Positions 1 through 9,643 are shown, counted from the first letter of the stretch. The stretch is DNA of 64,000 bases from CACIIZ01 sp045565285 (GCA_045565285.1 JBJLFR010000032.1:77633-141632), one strand, 5' to 3'. Numbers and translations: made by a program. Notes: generated by a model not told the origin, from the letters alone.

Positions 1-997
1 CGGAGCTTTTGGTGCATTAGCTCATGGAATTGGCACGAGTGAAGTGGAACACGTTTTAGCTACACAAACATTAATTCAAAAAAAATCAAAAAATATGAAA
101 GTTGAAGTTAATGGTACTCTTGGTTTAGGCGTAACTGCTAAAGATGTAACATTATCAATTATTGGTGAAACTGGCACAGCGGGGGGAACTGGGCACGTCA
201 TAGAATATGCAGGATCTGTAATATCAAATCTATCTTTAGAAGGTAGGATGACAGTTTGTAATATGGCAATTGAAGGTGGAGCAAGGGCTGGATTAATTGC
301 ACCAGATCAAAAAACATTTGATTATGTAAGAGGAAGACCACATGCTCCAAAAGGTTCAAATTGGGAAATAGCTCTTAATTCATGGAAACAACTTTATTCA
401 GATAATGATAGTAAATTTGATAAACTAGTAATTATTGATGGAAATAAAATTGCTCCTGTAGTTACATGGGGTACAAGCCCAGAAGATGTTTTACCTATAA
501 ATGAAATTATTCCAAACCCCAATGATTTTGATGTACAAAAAAAACAAGCAGTTGAAAGATCTCTTGATTATATGGGTTTATTCCCAGGTCAAAAATTAGA
601 GGAAGTAAAAATTGATACTGTTTTTATAGGTTCGTGCACTAATGGTAGAATTGAAGACTTGAGAGAAGTAGCCAAAATTATGGAAGGAAAAAAAGTAAAA
701 GAAGGAATAAGAGCTATGATAGTTCCAGGTTCAGGTCTTGTTAGGGAGCAGGCTGAAGAAGAAGGTATAGCACAGAAATTAAAGGAAGCTGGATTTGAGT
801 GGCGATTAGCGGGTTGTTCTATGTGCTTGGCTATGAATCCAGATCAATTAAGTCCTGAAGAAAGATGTGCAGCTACTTCAAATAGGAATTTTGAAGGAAG
901 GCAAGGAAGACGTGGTAGAACCCATCTTATGAGCCCTGCCATGGCAGCAGCAGCAGCTATTACTGGTCACTTAACTGACGTACGAAATCTATTATAG
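1..997 (+). CDS. leuC: 3-isopropylmalate dehydratase large subunit (5' end outside window)
   Basis: Large [4Fe-4S] subunit of isopropylmalate isomerase, which interconverts 2- and 3-isopropylmalate in leucine synthesis with LeuD. The frame is open from base 2, reading GAFGALAHGIGTSEVEHV, so the GTG at 44 is internal. About 331 of the usual ~470 residues are present and the N-terminal third is missing. Cluster ligands are visible as the Cys in GSCTNGR and the CxxC of AGCSMCLAMNP. The C-terminal part (RNFEGRQGRRGRTHLMSPA) is typical of the family. It sits 15 bp before leuD, in the usual leuCDB order. Identification is secure; only the truncation is an edge effect. Confidence 0.97.
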   Translation, partial: GAFGALAHGIGTSEVEHVLATQTLIQKKSKNMKVEVNGTLGLGVTAKDVTLSIIGETGTAGGTGHVIEYAGSVISNLSLEGRMTVCNMAIEGGARAGLIAPDQKTFDYVRGRPHAPKGSNWEIALNSWKQLYSDNDSKFDKLVIIDGNKIAPVVTWGTSPEDVLPINEIIPNPNDFDVQKKQAVERSLDYMGLFPGQKLEEVKIDTVFIGSCTNGRIEDLREVAKIMEGKKVKEGIRAMIVPGSGLVREQAEEEGIAQKLKEAGFEWRLAGCSMCLAMNPDQLSPEERCAATSNRNFEGRQGRRGRTHLMSPAMAAAAAITGHLTDVRNLL

Positions 998-1012
998 TAA
1001 AAGGATAATTAT

Positions 1013-1618
1013 ATGGAAAAATTTACTGAAGTAAGGTCTGTGGCAGCTCCACTTCCTTTAATAAATATTGATACTGATATGATTATTCCAAAACAATTTC
1101 TAAAAACTATTAAAAGATCTGGATTGGGTAAAAATTTATTTGATGAAATGCGATATGACCAGTCAGGTAACGAGATTAAAGAATTTGTTCTTAATCAAGC
1201 AAAATATAAAGATACAAATATTCTTGTAGCAGGTGATAATTTTGGCTGTGGCTCTTCAAGAGAACATGCTCCTTGGGCTTTATTAGATTTCGGAATAAAA
1301 GTTGTTATTTCCACAAGCTATGCAGACATTTTTTTTAATAATTGTTTTAAGAATGGAATCTTACCTATCATTTTACCAAAAAAAGAAAGAGATTTATTAA
1401 TGGATGATGCTCTGAAAGGTTCAAATTCTATATTGACCATAAATTTAGAAAAACAAGAAATTAATAGGCCTGATGGGAGTATTATCACATTTGAGGTTGA
1501 TCAATTTAAAAAAAAATGTCTATTAAATGGATTGGATGATATAGAACTTACAATGAAAAAATTTGATAAAATTGAATCATTTGAAGATTTATATTTTCAA
1601 AAATTCCCATGGGTTTGA
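1013..1618 (+). CDS. leuD: 3-isopropylmalate dehydratase small subunit
   Basis: Swivel-domain subunit that pairs with LeuC. At 201 residues it has the normal length. It begins with the family pattern of a substrate-loop region (NIDTDMIIPKQFLK) and carries the conserved GDNFGCGSSREHAPWAL motif. The ATG start follows leuC by 15 bp with an AAGGAT-like ribosome site. A 71-bp AT-rich spacer separates it from leuB, so co-transcription is likely but not shown. Confidence 0.97.
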   Translation: MEKFTEVRSVAAPLPLINIDTDMIIPKQFLKTIKRSGLGKNLFDEMRYDQSGNEIKEFVLNQAKYKDTNILVAGDNFGCGSSREHAPWALLDFGIKVVISTSYADIFFNNCFKNGILPIILPKKERDLLMDDALKGSNSILTINLEKQEINRPDGSIITFEVDQFKKKCLLNGLDDIELTMKKFDKIESFEDLYFQKFPWV

Positions 1619-1689
1619 TAATAGGTCATTTATCTTAAAATTTAAAAGATTTATTTTTTCATAATAAGAATTTAGAAAGGATAGTTTTT

Positions 1690-2808
1690 ATGACTGTAGG
1701 ATCTTTATTAATATTACCTGGGGATGGGATTGGTCCAGAGGTAATGGATGAAGTATGTAGAATAATAGAATGGTTTGATAAAAATTTAAAAATTAAATTT
1801 GAAACAAAATTTGATCTTATAGGAGGTTCGGCCTATGATAAATACGGTACTCCTCTTTCTGATGAAACTTTAAAAATAGCAAATGAAATTGATGCAATTT
1901 TACTAGGAGCGGTAGGTGGTCCGAAATATGACGATCTGGAATTTTCTCTTAAACCAGAAAGAGGTCTTTTAAAATTAAGAAAAGAATTGGATTTATATTC
2001 AAATCTAAGACCAGCAAAGTGTTTTGATGCTTTATCAGATTATTCTTCCTTAAAACCAAATATAGTTTCAGGTCTTGATATAATGATAGTTAGGGAATTA
2101 AGCTCTGGTTCATATTTTGGTGAACCAAGGGGGATAGAAAAAACAAAAAGTGGTGAAAAATATGCAATAAATACAACTTATTATTCAGAAAGTGAAATCG
2201 AACGGGTAGCCATATCTGCTTTTGAAATAGCTGGAAAGAGGAATAAAAAAGTTTGTTCTATGGAGAAAGCTAATGTTATGGAAGTTGGGGTATTGTGGCG
2301 AGAAGTGGTTCAGAAAATTAGGGATAGAGATTACCCAGAAATAGAGCTTAGTCACATGTATGCTGATGCAGGAGCAATGCAGCTGGTAAGATGGCCAAAG
2401 CAATTTGATGTTATAGTTACAGATAATTTGTTTGGAGATTTGTTATCTGACTGCGCAGCGATGCTAACTGGTAGTTTAGGAATGTTACCGTCAGCAAGTC
2501 TTGGGAATAAAAATGCTAAAGGTAAACTAAAAGCTATGTATGAACCTGTCCATGGTTCAGCTCCAGACATTTCTGGTAAAGGTTTAGCTAACCCTATAGC
2601 TTGTATATTGAGTTTTTCAATGGCACTTAAATATACTTTTGATTTAAAAAAAGAAGCTGAGATGGTAGATAAATCAGTAGAAAGAGTACTAAGTAAGGGT
2701 ATTAGAACTGCTGATTTGCTACAAAAGGACAATCAAAAACCATCAAGTACTAAAGAAGTTTGCAATGAGATTTTGGATGAGCTTAATCTACAATTACAAG
2801 AAAGATAG
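1690..2808 (+). CDS. leuB: 3-isopropylmalate dehydrogenase
   Basis: NAD-dependent oxidative decarboxylation of 3-isopropylmalate to 2-oxoisocaproate, the third leucine-specific step. The 372-residue protein has the family start (LPGDGIGPEVM), the substrate-binding Arg segments (NLRPAKCF, VRELSSGSYFGEPRG), the catalytic Lys region (MEKANVMEVG) and the Mg-binding Asp segment (VTDNLFGDLLSD). The NAD-binding loop GSAPDISGKGLANP is intact. An AGAAAGG ribosome site precedes the ATG. It is followed 9 bp later by asd, a common alphaproteobacterial arrangement. Confidence 0.97.
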   Translation: MTVGSLLILPGDGIGPEVMDEVCRIIEWFDKNLKIKFETKFDLIGGSAYDKYGTPLSDETLKIANEIDAILLGAVGGPKYDDLEFSLKPERGLLKLRKELDLYSNLRPAKCFDALSDYSSLKPNIVSGLDIMIVRELSSGSYFGEPRGIEKTKSGEKYAINTTYYSESEIERVAISAFEIAGKRNKKVCSMEKANVMEVGVLWREVVQKIRDRDYPEIELSHMYADAGAMQLVRWPKQFDVIVTDNLFGDLLSDCAAMLTGSLGMLPSASLGNKNAKGKLKAMYEPVHGSAPDISGKGLANPIACILSFSMALKYTFDLKKEAEMVDKSVERVLSKGIRTADLLQKDNQKPSSTKEVCNEILDELNLQLQER

Positions 2809-2817
2809 GAGAAAAAA

Positions 2818-3840
2818 ATGAGTATTTCAGTTGCCGTTGTAGGTGCTACCGGAAATGTTGGTAGAGAAATACTTAATATATTATCAGATAGAAAATTTCC
2901 TATTTCAAGAATTGCAGCACTTGCAAGCAGAAAATCGGTTGGATCGGAAATAAGTTTTGGTGATGCATTATTGAAAGTTAAAGACCTAGAAAGTTTTGAT
3001 TTTAAAAACTGGGATTTGGCCCTATTCGCAATTGGTTCTGAAGCTACAAAAAAATATGCAGCAATAGCTGCAAAAAATGGTTGTACGGTAATTGATAACT
3101 CTTCACTTTATAGGTATGATTTTAACGTTCCTCTAATAGTTCCTGAGGTCAACCCTCAAGATATTGATAATTACAAAATTAAGAATATTATTGCAAATCC
3201 AAATTGTTCAACTGCTCAGATGGTGGTAGCCTTAAAGCCATTACATGATAGAGCAAAAATTAAAAGAGTTGTAGTTTCAACTTATCAATCTGTATCTGGT
3301 GCTGGGAAAGGAGCTATGGACGAATTATGGCTTCAAACAAAAGGAATATACGTTCCAGGTCAAGAGGTTGCACCAAAAAATTTTACAAAACAAATAGCTT
3401 TTAATGTTATTCCCCATATTGATAAGTTCTTACCAGATGGTCAAACAAAAGAAGAGTGGAAGATGGCAGCAGAAACCAAAAAAATACTAGATAGCAAAAT
3501 AAAAGTTACAGCTACTTGTGTTAGAGTTCCAGTATTTGTTGGACACGCTGAGTCAATAAACATTGAATTTGAAAAATCTATGGAAGAATCTGAAGCCAGA
3601 GAAATATTGAGACATTCTGAAGGAATTTTAGTTGTTGATAAACAAGAAGATGGTGGTTATGTATCTCCTATAGAATGTGTTGGAGATTATAACACATATG
3701 TAAGTAGAATAAGACAAGATTCCACTATTGAAAATGGTCTGAATATATGGTGTGTTTCGGATAATTTAAGAAAAGGTGCAGCACTAAATGCTGTGCAAAT
3801 AGCAGAACTTTACATCAAGAAATTTAAATTAAATTATTGA
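2818..3840 (+). CDS. asd: Aspartate-semialdehyde dehydrogenase
   Basis: Makes aspartate-4-semialdehyde from aspartyl phosphate, the branch to lysine/diaminopimelate, threonine and methionine. The 340-residue protein has an N-terminal NADP-binding GATGNVGREIL motif and the catalytic cysteine (about residue 130) in ANPNCSTAQMV. The substrate-binding stretch CVRVPVFVGHAESIN follows. An AGGAG ribosome site lies 6 bp before the ATG. It is 9 bp downstream of leuB and probably in the same transcript. Confidence 0.97.
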   Translation: MSISVAVVGATGNVGREILNILSDRKFPISRIAALASRKSVGSEISFGDALLKVKDLESFDFKNWDLALFAIGSEATKKYAAIAAKNGCTVIDNSSLYRYDFNVPLIVPEVNPQDIDNYKIKNIIANPNCSTAQMVVALKPLHDRAKIKRVVVSTYQSVSGAGKGAMDELWLQTKGIYVPGQEVAPKNFTKQIAFNVIPHIDKFLPDGQTKEEWKMAAETKKILDSKIKVTATCVRVPVFVGHAESINIEFEKSMEESEAREILRHSEGILVVDKQEDGGYVSPIECVGDYNTYVSRIRQDSTIENGLNIWCVSDNLRKGAALNAVQIAELYIKKFKLNY

Positions 3841-3849
3841 AGTTAACCA

Positions 3850-5298
3850 TTGATAAAAAAATCAACCAAAAGAATTAGTTCAAAGTTAATTTCAAGTAGA
3901 TATTCGAAACAAGCTATACCTATTTATTTTTGTAACAATATTTATGATATAAAAAAAAATCTTTCAGCAGTTAATTATAAATTTTTAGTGTCATTAGATT
4001 TTAATTCTTTATATGGTGAAACTGTAGTTTTATCTGATACTAATGGTAAAATTGCTGCAGTTATTTTTGGACTAAAAAAAGCAAATAAAAATTATCCAAG
4101 TTTTTTTGTAGGAAGCAAGCTTTCTAAACTACCAAAAGGAAAATACTTTTTTAAAAATTTTCCTAAGAATGAGGATATAAATGAACTAATATTAGGTTTT
4201 TATTTAAGTTTTTATTCTTTTAAAGATTTTAATAATAAATTAAAAGGAGTTAAAAATCTTGAAAACTCAATTCTATGCCTTCCTTCTTTAACTGGTTTGA
4301 ATAAGATGGTATCTTTCACTGAAAGTGAGTATATAGTGAGAGATTTAATCAATACTCCAGCGAATATTTTAGACCCTGAATATTTTGAAAATTATGTTAA
4401 AAAATTTTCTAATTTTCATAATACAAAAATAAAGATAACAAGTGGTAAAGACCTCAAAAAAAAATTTCCTTTAATTCATGAGGTGGGCAAGGCATCCTCA
4501 AAAAAACCTAGGCTATTAGAATTAACACATAAAGGATCTTGTAAATCTTTCAATATTACTCTGATAGGAAAAGGTGTTTGTTTTGACAGTGGTGGATTAA
4601 ATTTAAAAAGTAGTTCTGGTATGCTTAATATGAAAAAAGATATGTCAGGTGCTGCATCAGTTTTAGGTTTAGCACACTATTTAATTAGATCTAATACAAA
4701 TCTAAATCTGAGAGTATTGATACCATGTGTTGAGAATTCAGTATCAGGAAAATCTTTTAGGCCTGGTGATATTTTGATTTCTAGAAGTGGTATGGGTATA
4801 GAAGTAAAAAATACAGATGCTGAGGGTAGGTTAATTCTTGCTGATACCTTAACTTATGCTACTGAAAAAAATACTGATATATTAGTAACTTTTGCTTCAC
4901 TTACTGGAGCAGCTAGAGTTGCGATGGGTACAGACATAACACCTTTCTTCTCTACTAATGATCATTTTGCAGACCTATTGAAAAAATGTGGGGATAAAAT
5001 GCTTGATCCTGTTTGGCAACTTCCATTTTATGAAGATTATAACAAAGAATTGTCTTCTGACATCACTGATTTAAATAATGCGCCTTTAGGTGGTATGGCA
5101 GGCGCCATTACAGCTGCACTTTTTTTAAAAAAATTTACAAAAAATCATAATATGTTTTTACACTTTGATATCTATGGGTGGAATTCAAAACCAAGACCGG
5201 CAAAAACATATGGTGGTTTAATGCAAGGTGTTCGTTCTCTGGGTTTAGCAATTGAAAAAAAAATTCAACTTTATATTAAAAACCGCGTTCAATTGTAA
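3850..5298 (+). CDS. M17 leucyl aminopeptidase family protein
   Basis: Cytosolic zinc-dependent aminopeptidase of the PepA/PepB family. The 482-residue frame starts with TTG 9 bp after asd. The C-terminal catalytic domain carries the metal and substrate motifs GKGVCFDSGGLNLK, MKKDMSGAA and the M17 signature NTDAEGRL near residue 320. The N-terminal third is divergent and Lys/Asn-rich, as is usual in this family. Its last 23 bases overlap the 3' end of the convergent ispA. Family certain; whether it is the PepA orthologue or the related PepB-like group is not decided. Confidence 0.93.
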   Translation: MIKKSTKRISSKLISSRYSKQAIPIYFCNNIYDIKKNLSAVNYKFLVSLDFNSLYGETVVLSDTNGKIAAVIFGLKKANKNYPSFFVGSKLSKLPKGKYFFKNFPKNEDINELILGFYLSFYSFKDFNNKLKGVKNLENSILCLPSLTGLNKMVSFTESEYIVRDLINTPANILDPEYFENYVKKFSNFHNTKIKITSGKDLKKKFPLIHEVGKASSKKPRLLELTHKGSCKSFNITLIGKGVCFDSGGLNLKSSSGMLNMKKDMSGAASVLGLAHYLIRSNTNLNLRVLIPCVENSVSGKSFRPGDILISRSGMGIEVKNTDAEGRLILADTLTYATEKNTDILVTFASLTGAARVAMGTDITPFFSTNDHFADLLKKCGDKMLDPVWQLPFYEDYNKELSSDITDLNNAPLGGMAGAITAALFLKKFTKNHNMFLHFDIYGWNSKPRPAKTYGGLMQGVRSLGLAIEKKIQLYIKNRVQL

Positions 5299-6187
5299 AT
5301 CGTGCAGCAGTTTTTAATAAATCAGATTTTGGCCCGAATAAATTAAGAGAATCACAAGCTTCCTCACATAACTCTAAACATCGTTTTTTTGCATTTTCTA
5401 CTCCTAATAGTGAAACTATCGTAGCTTTTCCTGCAGCAGTGTCTTTACCTACCTTTTTTCCTGTTTTTTCCATTGTCCCTTCATGATCAAGAAGATCATC
5501 TTTTATTTGAAAAGCTAGACCTATGGACTCAGCATATTTTTTTAAAGAATCATTATTCTCTTCAGCTAAAATATTTGCAGATTTTAAAGACCAATTAAAA
5601 AGTGCTCCAGTTTTTAGTTTTTGAAGATTTATTATTTCTTTTAATTCAAGTGGTTTATTATTTTTTTCAGCTTCTAAATCTTTATATTGTCCTAATACCA
5701 TACCATTAAAACCAGATGCTTCAGATAGAGTTTTGATCAAATTTAATCTAACTTTAGATTTGGGGTGTGTTTCTTTGTAAGATAGTATTTGATATGCAAA
5801 AGCTTGCAAGGCATCTCCAACTAAAACTGCAGTAGCCTCGTCCCACATAATGTGGATAGTAGGTTTACCTCTCCTTAAGTCATCATTGTCCATTGATGGC
5901 AGGTCATCATGGACTAAAGAGTATGTATGAATAATTTCTATAGCTGATGCAGCTTGTAAAGCTCTGACTTTAGGTATTTCAAATAGCTTTGCTGCTTGAA
6001 TCACTAAAAATGCTCTAAATCTTTTACCCCCACTAAATATTGAGTAATTAATGGCATCATAAAGCTTTCCTTCATTTTTTGCTGGTAGTAATTTTTTCAA
6101 ATGATCATTTGTTTCATCACAACAAAAGGATAATTCTTTTAAAAACTCGTTGGATTTGAGAGATTTTTTATTATTAATAATCTTCAA
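5276..6187 (-). CDS. ispA: Farnesyl/geranyl diphosphate synthase
   Basis: Short-chain trans-prenyltransferase that condenses IPP with allylic diphosphates, feeding ubiquinone and undecaprenol synthesis. The 303 residues match the family length. The first Asp-rich motif is DDLPSMDNDD from residue 94 and the second is KDDLLDHEG near residue 230. GGKRFR, which binds IPP, is also present. Its start lies inside the last codons of xseB (14-bp overlap). This is the normal alphaproteobacterial neighbourhood, in which dxs often follows; here it does not. Confidence 0.95.
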   Translation of the reverse strand: MKIINNKKSLKSNEFLKELSFCCDETNDHLKKLLPAKNEGKLYDAINYSIFSGGKRFRAFLVIQAAKLFEIPKVRALQAASAIEIIHTYSLVHDDLPSMDNDDLRRGKPTIHIMWDEATAVLVGDALQAFAYQILSYKETHPKSKVRLNLIKTLSEASGFNGMVLGQYKDLEAEKNNKPLELKEIINLQKLKTGALFNWSLKSANILAEENNDSLKKYAESIGLAFQIKDDLLDHEGTMEKTGKKVGKDTAAGKATIVSLLGVENAKKRCLELCEEACDSLNLFGPKSDLLKTAARFTIERGF

Positions 6188-6407
6188 AACTTATTTCCTT
6201 AGTTTTTGCATTTTGATTTATTTTTTGTATCTTAACTTCAGCAGATTTTAATTTTTTTTCACAAAAATCTTTTAATTCTGCTCCTTTTTCATATAATTTT
6301 ATTGTCTCATCTAATGGTACATCCCCTTCCTCAAGGCGGTTGATAATAGATTCCAACTCTTCAATTGCTTGTTCAAATGTTTTATTTTCCTCTTTATTGT
6401 TAGACAT
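6174..6407 (-). CDS. xseB: Exodeoxyribonuclease VII small subunit
   Basis: Small subunit of ExoVII, which degrades single-stranded DNA with XseA. A 77-residue product starting at ATG 6407 (MSNNKEENK) is preferred over the longer frame from 6446, because a GGAG ribosome site lies just upstream and the family starts here. The signature FEQAIEELESIINRLEEGD and the helical LKSAEVKI segment are present. It follows the HDAC-like gene by 2 bp and overlaps ispA, so the three form an operon. Confidence 0.93.
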   Translation of the reverse strand: MSNNKEENKTFEQAIEELESIINRLEEGDVPLDETIKLYEKGAELKDFCEKKLKSAEVKIQKINQNAKTKEISFEDY

Positions 6408-6409
6408 AT

Positions 6410-7339
6410 TTACTCCATTAATATTTTTAAATGTGAAACACAACATGTGGATAGCTTTTCCAGATGATATCCTCCTTCTAAACAGGAAACAATTCTATCT
6501 TTACAATATAGCTTAGCAAGAGTTTTTAATTTTTTTGTAATATAAATAAAATCACTTTCTTCCCATTGAGTTTGTGAAATTTGATCATCTTTATGACCAT
6601 CAAAACCTGCAGATATTAATAAAAATTCTGGAGCAAAATCTATTAATCTTGGTATAATGATATTATCTACGATATTTCTAAATTCATTGCTGTTTGAATT
6701 AGCATTTACAGGTATATTTAGTATATTATTATTTACTCCAGTTTCATTTTTTTCTCCAGTAAACGGAAACAAGTTATTTTGATGAATTGAAATAAAAAGA
6801 CAATCTGGATTATCCCATAATACATCTTGAGTCCCATTTCCATGATGAACATCAAAATCTACAACAGCTGTTTTATAAATTTTTCTTATTTTTTTTAGAT
6901 ATTTTGTACCAATACCAATTGTACTAAAAAAACAAAAACCCATGGCTTTTTCTCTTTCTGCATGGTGGCCAGGGGGTCTTATTAAACAAAAAGCGTTTTT
7001 AAATTTTTTTTCTAAAACACTATCAATTGCATCTATTAGACAACCGACACCCATTTTAGCAGCTTCCAGAGACTTTGGAGACATAAATGTATCCTGGTCA
7101 ACTCTTATTATTTCTTCCTCTGGTTTTAATTCATCCAGCCATTTTATATAGTGATCAGAATGTCCTAATTTGAGTATATTGTGGTTTGCTGGTTTGCTAA
7201 TCCTAAATTTGAGATTCCTGAAATTACTTCCTTTTATTTTATTTATAATAAATTTTATTCTATTATTATTTTCAGGATGACCATTAGGGACTATGTGTTC
7301 TAAAAATATATTGCTGTAATATAAGGCTGTATTTTTCAT
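6410..7339 (-). CDS. Histone deacetylase-like amidohydrolase (acetoin-utilisation/HDAC family)
   Basis: Zn-dependent deacetylase of the arginase/deacetylase fold. The 309 residues contain the family motifs IRPPGHHAER (catalytic His pair), VVDFDVHHGNGTQ (metal-binding Asp/His), LISAGFDGHKDDQ (metal Asp) and CLEGGYHLEKL. Bacterial members deacetylate small molecules such as polyamines or act on proteins; the substrate cannot be read from the sequence. First gene of an operon with xseB and ispA, an arrangement common in alphaproteobacteria. Confidence 0.93.
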   Translation of the reverse strand: MKNTALYYSNIFLEHIVPNGHPENNNRIKFIINKIKGSNFRNLKFRISKPANHNILKLGHSDHYIKWLDELKPEEEIIRVDQDTFMSPKSLEAAKMGVGCLIDAIDSVLEKKFKNAFCLIRPPGHHAEREKAMGFCFFSTIGIGTKYLKKIRKIYKTAVVDFDVHHGNGTQDVLWDNPDCLFISIHQNNLFPFTGEKNETGVNNNILNIPVNANSNSNEFRNIVDNIIIPRLIDFAPEFLLISAGFDGHKDDQISQTQWEESDFIYITKKLKTLAKLYCKDRIVSCLEGGYHLEKLSTCCVSHLKILME

Positions 7340-7425
7340 GACTTTTTAGAATTAGTATATTTAATCATAATTATAGAATACTATAATAATCTTTAAATTC
7401 AAAAAATAATTAAAAGGTGTAATGT

Positions 7426-8310
7426 TTGCCAGAATTACCAGAAGTAGAAACTGTTTGTCGAGGTTTGAGAATCAAAATTTTAGGGAAAATTATCTCCCAA
7501 TATCATCAATTTCGTGAAGATTTAAGATGGACTATCCCTACTGGAATAAAAGAAAGAATAGAAGGTACAAAAATTAAAAAAATAGAGAGAAGAGGTAAAT
7601 TTTTACTAATAAATTTGAATAATAATTATATTTTAATTATTCATTTAGGTATGTCTGGGAGGTTATTGGTATACAATCCTTTTGAAAAAGAAAAGAAACC
7701 ATCAAAACAAAAGGAAACGGGCGTTTTTTTTCATACACTTGTTACATTAGGAAAGCACGATCATATAAAAATTGATTTTGAAGATGGTAATCAAATGGTT
7801 TTTAATGATGTAAGGAGATTTGGAGCCATTGATTTTATAAGATCTGATAAAATAGTCTATCATAAATGGCTTTCTAAGCTAGGTCCTGAACCATTAAGCA
7901 ATAATTTTTCTTCATTAGTATTAAGAAAAAAAATTGAAAATAAAAAATGTTCGATAAAAGCAGCAATTTTGGATCAAGGAGTTGTATCGGGTATTGGTAA
8001 TATTTATGCCTGTGAAGCTTTGTGGGGAGCAAAAATTTCTCCATATAAAATATGCAGTAAAATGACAGATCAAAATTTTTATGATTTGGTAAAAGAGTTA
8101 AAAAATGTATTAAAAAAAGCAATAAATGCTGGAGGGTCATCACTTAAAGATTTTAAAGCTACTGGTGGAGAATTAGGGTACTTTCAAAATTTATTAAGTG
8201 TTTACTCAAGAGAAAACTTGAATTGTAAAAGAAAACTTTGCAATGGTAATATTAAAAGACAAATTCAATCTGGTAGATCATCTTTTTTTTGCACAAATTG
8301 TCAAATTTGA
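7426..8310 (+). CDS. mutM: Formamidopyrimidine-DNA glycosylase
   Basis: Base-excision repair enzyme that removes 8-oxoguanine and formamidopyrimidines. TTG at 7426 gives the required N terminus (M)PELPEVETVCRGL, whose Pro2 is the catalytic nucleophile and Glu3 the acid. The conserved Lys (HLGMSGRLLVY) and the helix-two-turn-helix (VVSGIGNIYACEALW) are present. The C-terminal zinc finger ends in GRSSFFCTNCQI. Its first Cys pair is spaced C-x4-C (CKRKLC), whereas C-x2-C is usual. The 294 residues are slightly longer than typical. Located upstream of crotonase and rpsT, as in many alphaproteobacteria. Confidence 0.96.
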   Translation: MPELPEVETVCRGLRIKILGKIISQYHQFREDLRWTIPTGIKERIEGTKIKKIERRGKFLLINLNNNYILIIHLGMSGRLLVYNPFEKEKKPSKQKETGVFFHTLVTLGKHDHIKIDFEDGNQMVFNDVRRFGAIDFIRSDKIVYHKWLSKLGPEPLSNNFSSLVLRKKIENKKCSIKAAILDQGVVSGIGNIYACEALWGAKISPYKICSKMTDQNFYDLVKELKNVLKKAINAGGSSLKDFKATGGELGYFQNLLSVYSRENLNCKRKLCNGNIKRQIQSGRSSFFCTNCQI

Positions 8311-8367
8311 AAAATTTAGTGCTGGCTCTATAAGTGATATTGTTGTATTGAGCACTGTTTTTAATAA

Positions 8368-9159
8368 ATGGTTGAGAAAAAAATGGCTTATGAAACTCTC
8401 GTTCTAGAACACCATGAAAAGGTGTTGTTAGTAAGGCTTAATCGTCCTGAATCTCTGAACGCAATAAATAACAAAATGTTGAAGGAAATTTGTGAAGTTT
8501 TAAAAAAATCTAGTAATGACATAAATGTAAGAGTTATAATTATCACCGGATCTGAAAAGTTTTTTGCTGCTGGTGCAGATATAAAAGAGATGGAGAAAAA
8601 AAATTCAACAGAAATGTATTTGGAAGACTATTTCACGGAAGAACATAATATTATATCTTCATTTAGAAAGCCCTTAATCGCTGGAGTTTCTGGTTATGCT
8701 TTAGGTGGTGGGTGTGAGTTAGCTATGATGTGTGATATGATATTTGCATCTGATACAGCTAAATTTGGACAACCAGAAATCAATCTTGGTGTCATGGCAG
8801 GTATTGGAGGGACTCAAAGACTTCCAAAATCAGTTGGTAAATCTAAAGCAATGGATATGCATTTAACAGGTAGGTATATGGATGCACAAGAGGCTGAGAG
8901 AGCAGGTTTGGTAAGTAGGGTTTTTTCAGAAAAAGAATTTCAATTTAAAATTATTGAAATAGCAAAAAAAATTAGTGAAAAATCAATGTCTTCAATTATT
9001 GCAATTAAGGAATCTATAAGTTTTTCATACGAATCAAATTTAGCTTCAGGCATATGTTTTGAAAGAAGAAAATTTCATTCTTTATTTGCTACAGAGGATC
9101 AAAAAGAGGGTATGGCAGCTTTTGTAGAAAAAAGGACACCAAAATTTACTGATAGGTAA
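8368..9159 (+). CDS. Enoyl-CoA hydratase/isomerase (crotonase) family protein
   Basis: Hydrates trans-2-enoyl-CoA in fatty-acid beta-oxidation or related routes. The 263 residues show the oxyanion-hole segment FAAGADIKEM, GYALGGGCELAMMCD with the first catalytic Glu, and GQPEINLGVMAGIGGTQRL with the second, so it should be active as a hydratase. Start may be ATG 8368 or ATG 8383 (MAYETLVLEH, the more typical N terminus). The mutM-ech-rpsT-dnaA order is conserved in alphaproteobacteria although the functions are unrelated. Confidence 0.93.
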   Translation: MVEKKMAYETLVLEHHEKVLLVRLNRPESLNAINNKMLKEICEVLKKSSNDINVRVIIITGSEKFFAAGADIKEMEKKNSTEMYLEDYFTEEHNIISSFRKPLIAGVSGYALGGGCELAMMCDMIFASDTAKFGQPEINLGVMAGIGGTQRLPKSVGKSKAMDMHLTGRYMDAQEAERAGLVSRVFSEKEFQFKIIEIAKKISEKSMSSIIAIKESISFSYESNLASGICFERRKFHSLFATEDQKEGMAAFVEKRTPKFTDR

Positions 9160-9228
9160 ATTCTTATTATTGACTTTTGACTAAGTCTATGTAATCAGCT
9201 TTACAAATATATATTGGAAAGATCATAA

Positions 9229-9495
9229 ATGGCTAATACACCATCTGCTAAAAAGAGAGTTCGACAAATACAAAGAAAAACTGAGGTTAATAAGTCTAGA
9301 AAATCTAGAATTAAAACTTTTGTTAGAAATGTTGAAGAGGCTATAGAATCTAAGGATGTAAAAAGTGCTATAGAAAGTTTAAAATTAGCACAACCAGAAA
9401 TTATGAGAGGGGTATCCAAGGGTATTTTTCATAAAAATACAGCTAGTAGAAAAATATCTCGATTATCATCAAGAGTAAAAGCTATTTCAAAATAA
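9229..9495 (+). CDS. rpsT: 30S ribosomal protein S20
   Basis: Primary 16S rRNA-binding protein of the small subunit. The 88-residue, Lys/Arg-rich helical protein starts MANTPSAKKRVRQIQRKTEVNKSR in the family manner and ends with the HKNTASRKISRLSSRVK helix. TTGGAAAG-like ribosome site upstream of ATG. Located directly before the dnaA region, as in many alphaproteobacteria. Confidence 0.97.
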   Translation: MANTPSAKKRVRQIQRKTEVNKSRKSRIKTFVRNVEEAIESKDVKSAIESLKLAQPEIMRGVSKGIFHKNTASRKISRLSSRVKAISK

Positions 9496-9643
9496 ATTGA
9501 AATATTTTTAATGTTCTTGTTTCATTCCTATTGCTCCATTCATTAGCAGTGTTTAATCTGTAATATTATTAATCGATTCTCTTAAATTGTAAGGGAATTA
9601 ACTATGCTTATTCATTGAGACTTCTATTTGAAAAGGAATTAAT

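Noticed and set aside
44..60. GTG at 44 as the leuC start
   Set aside because: The frame is open to base 2 and encodes conserved LeuC residues upstream, so the gene simply enters from outside the window.
9496..9643. Origin of replication between rpsT and the rhodanese-dnaA pair
   Set aside because: No cluster of DnaA boxes or obvious unwinding region; a single box alone does not support oriC here.
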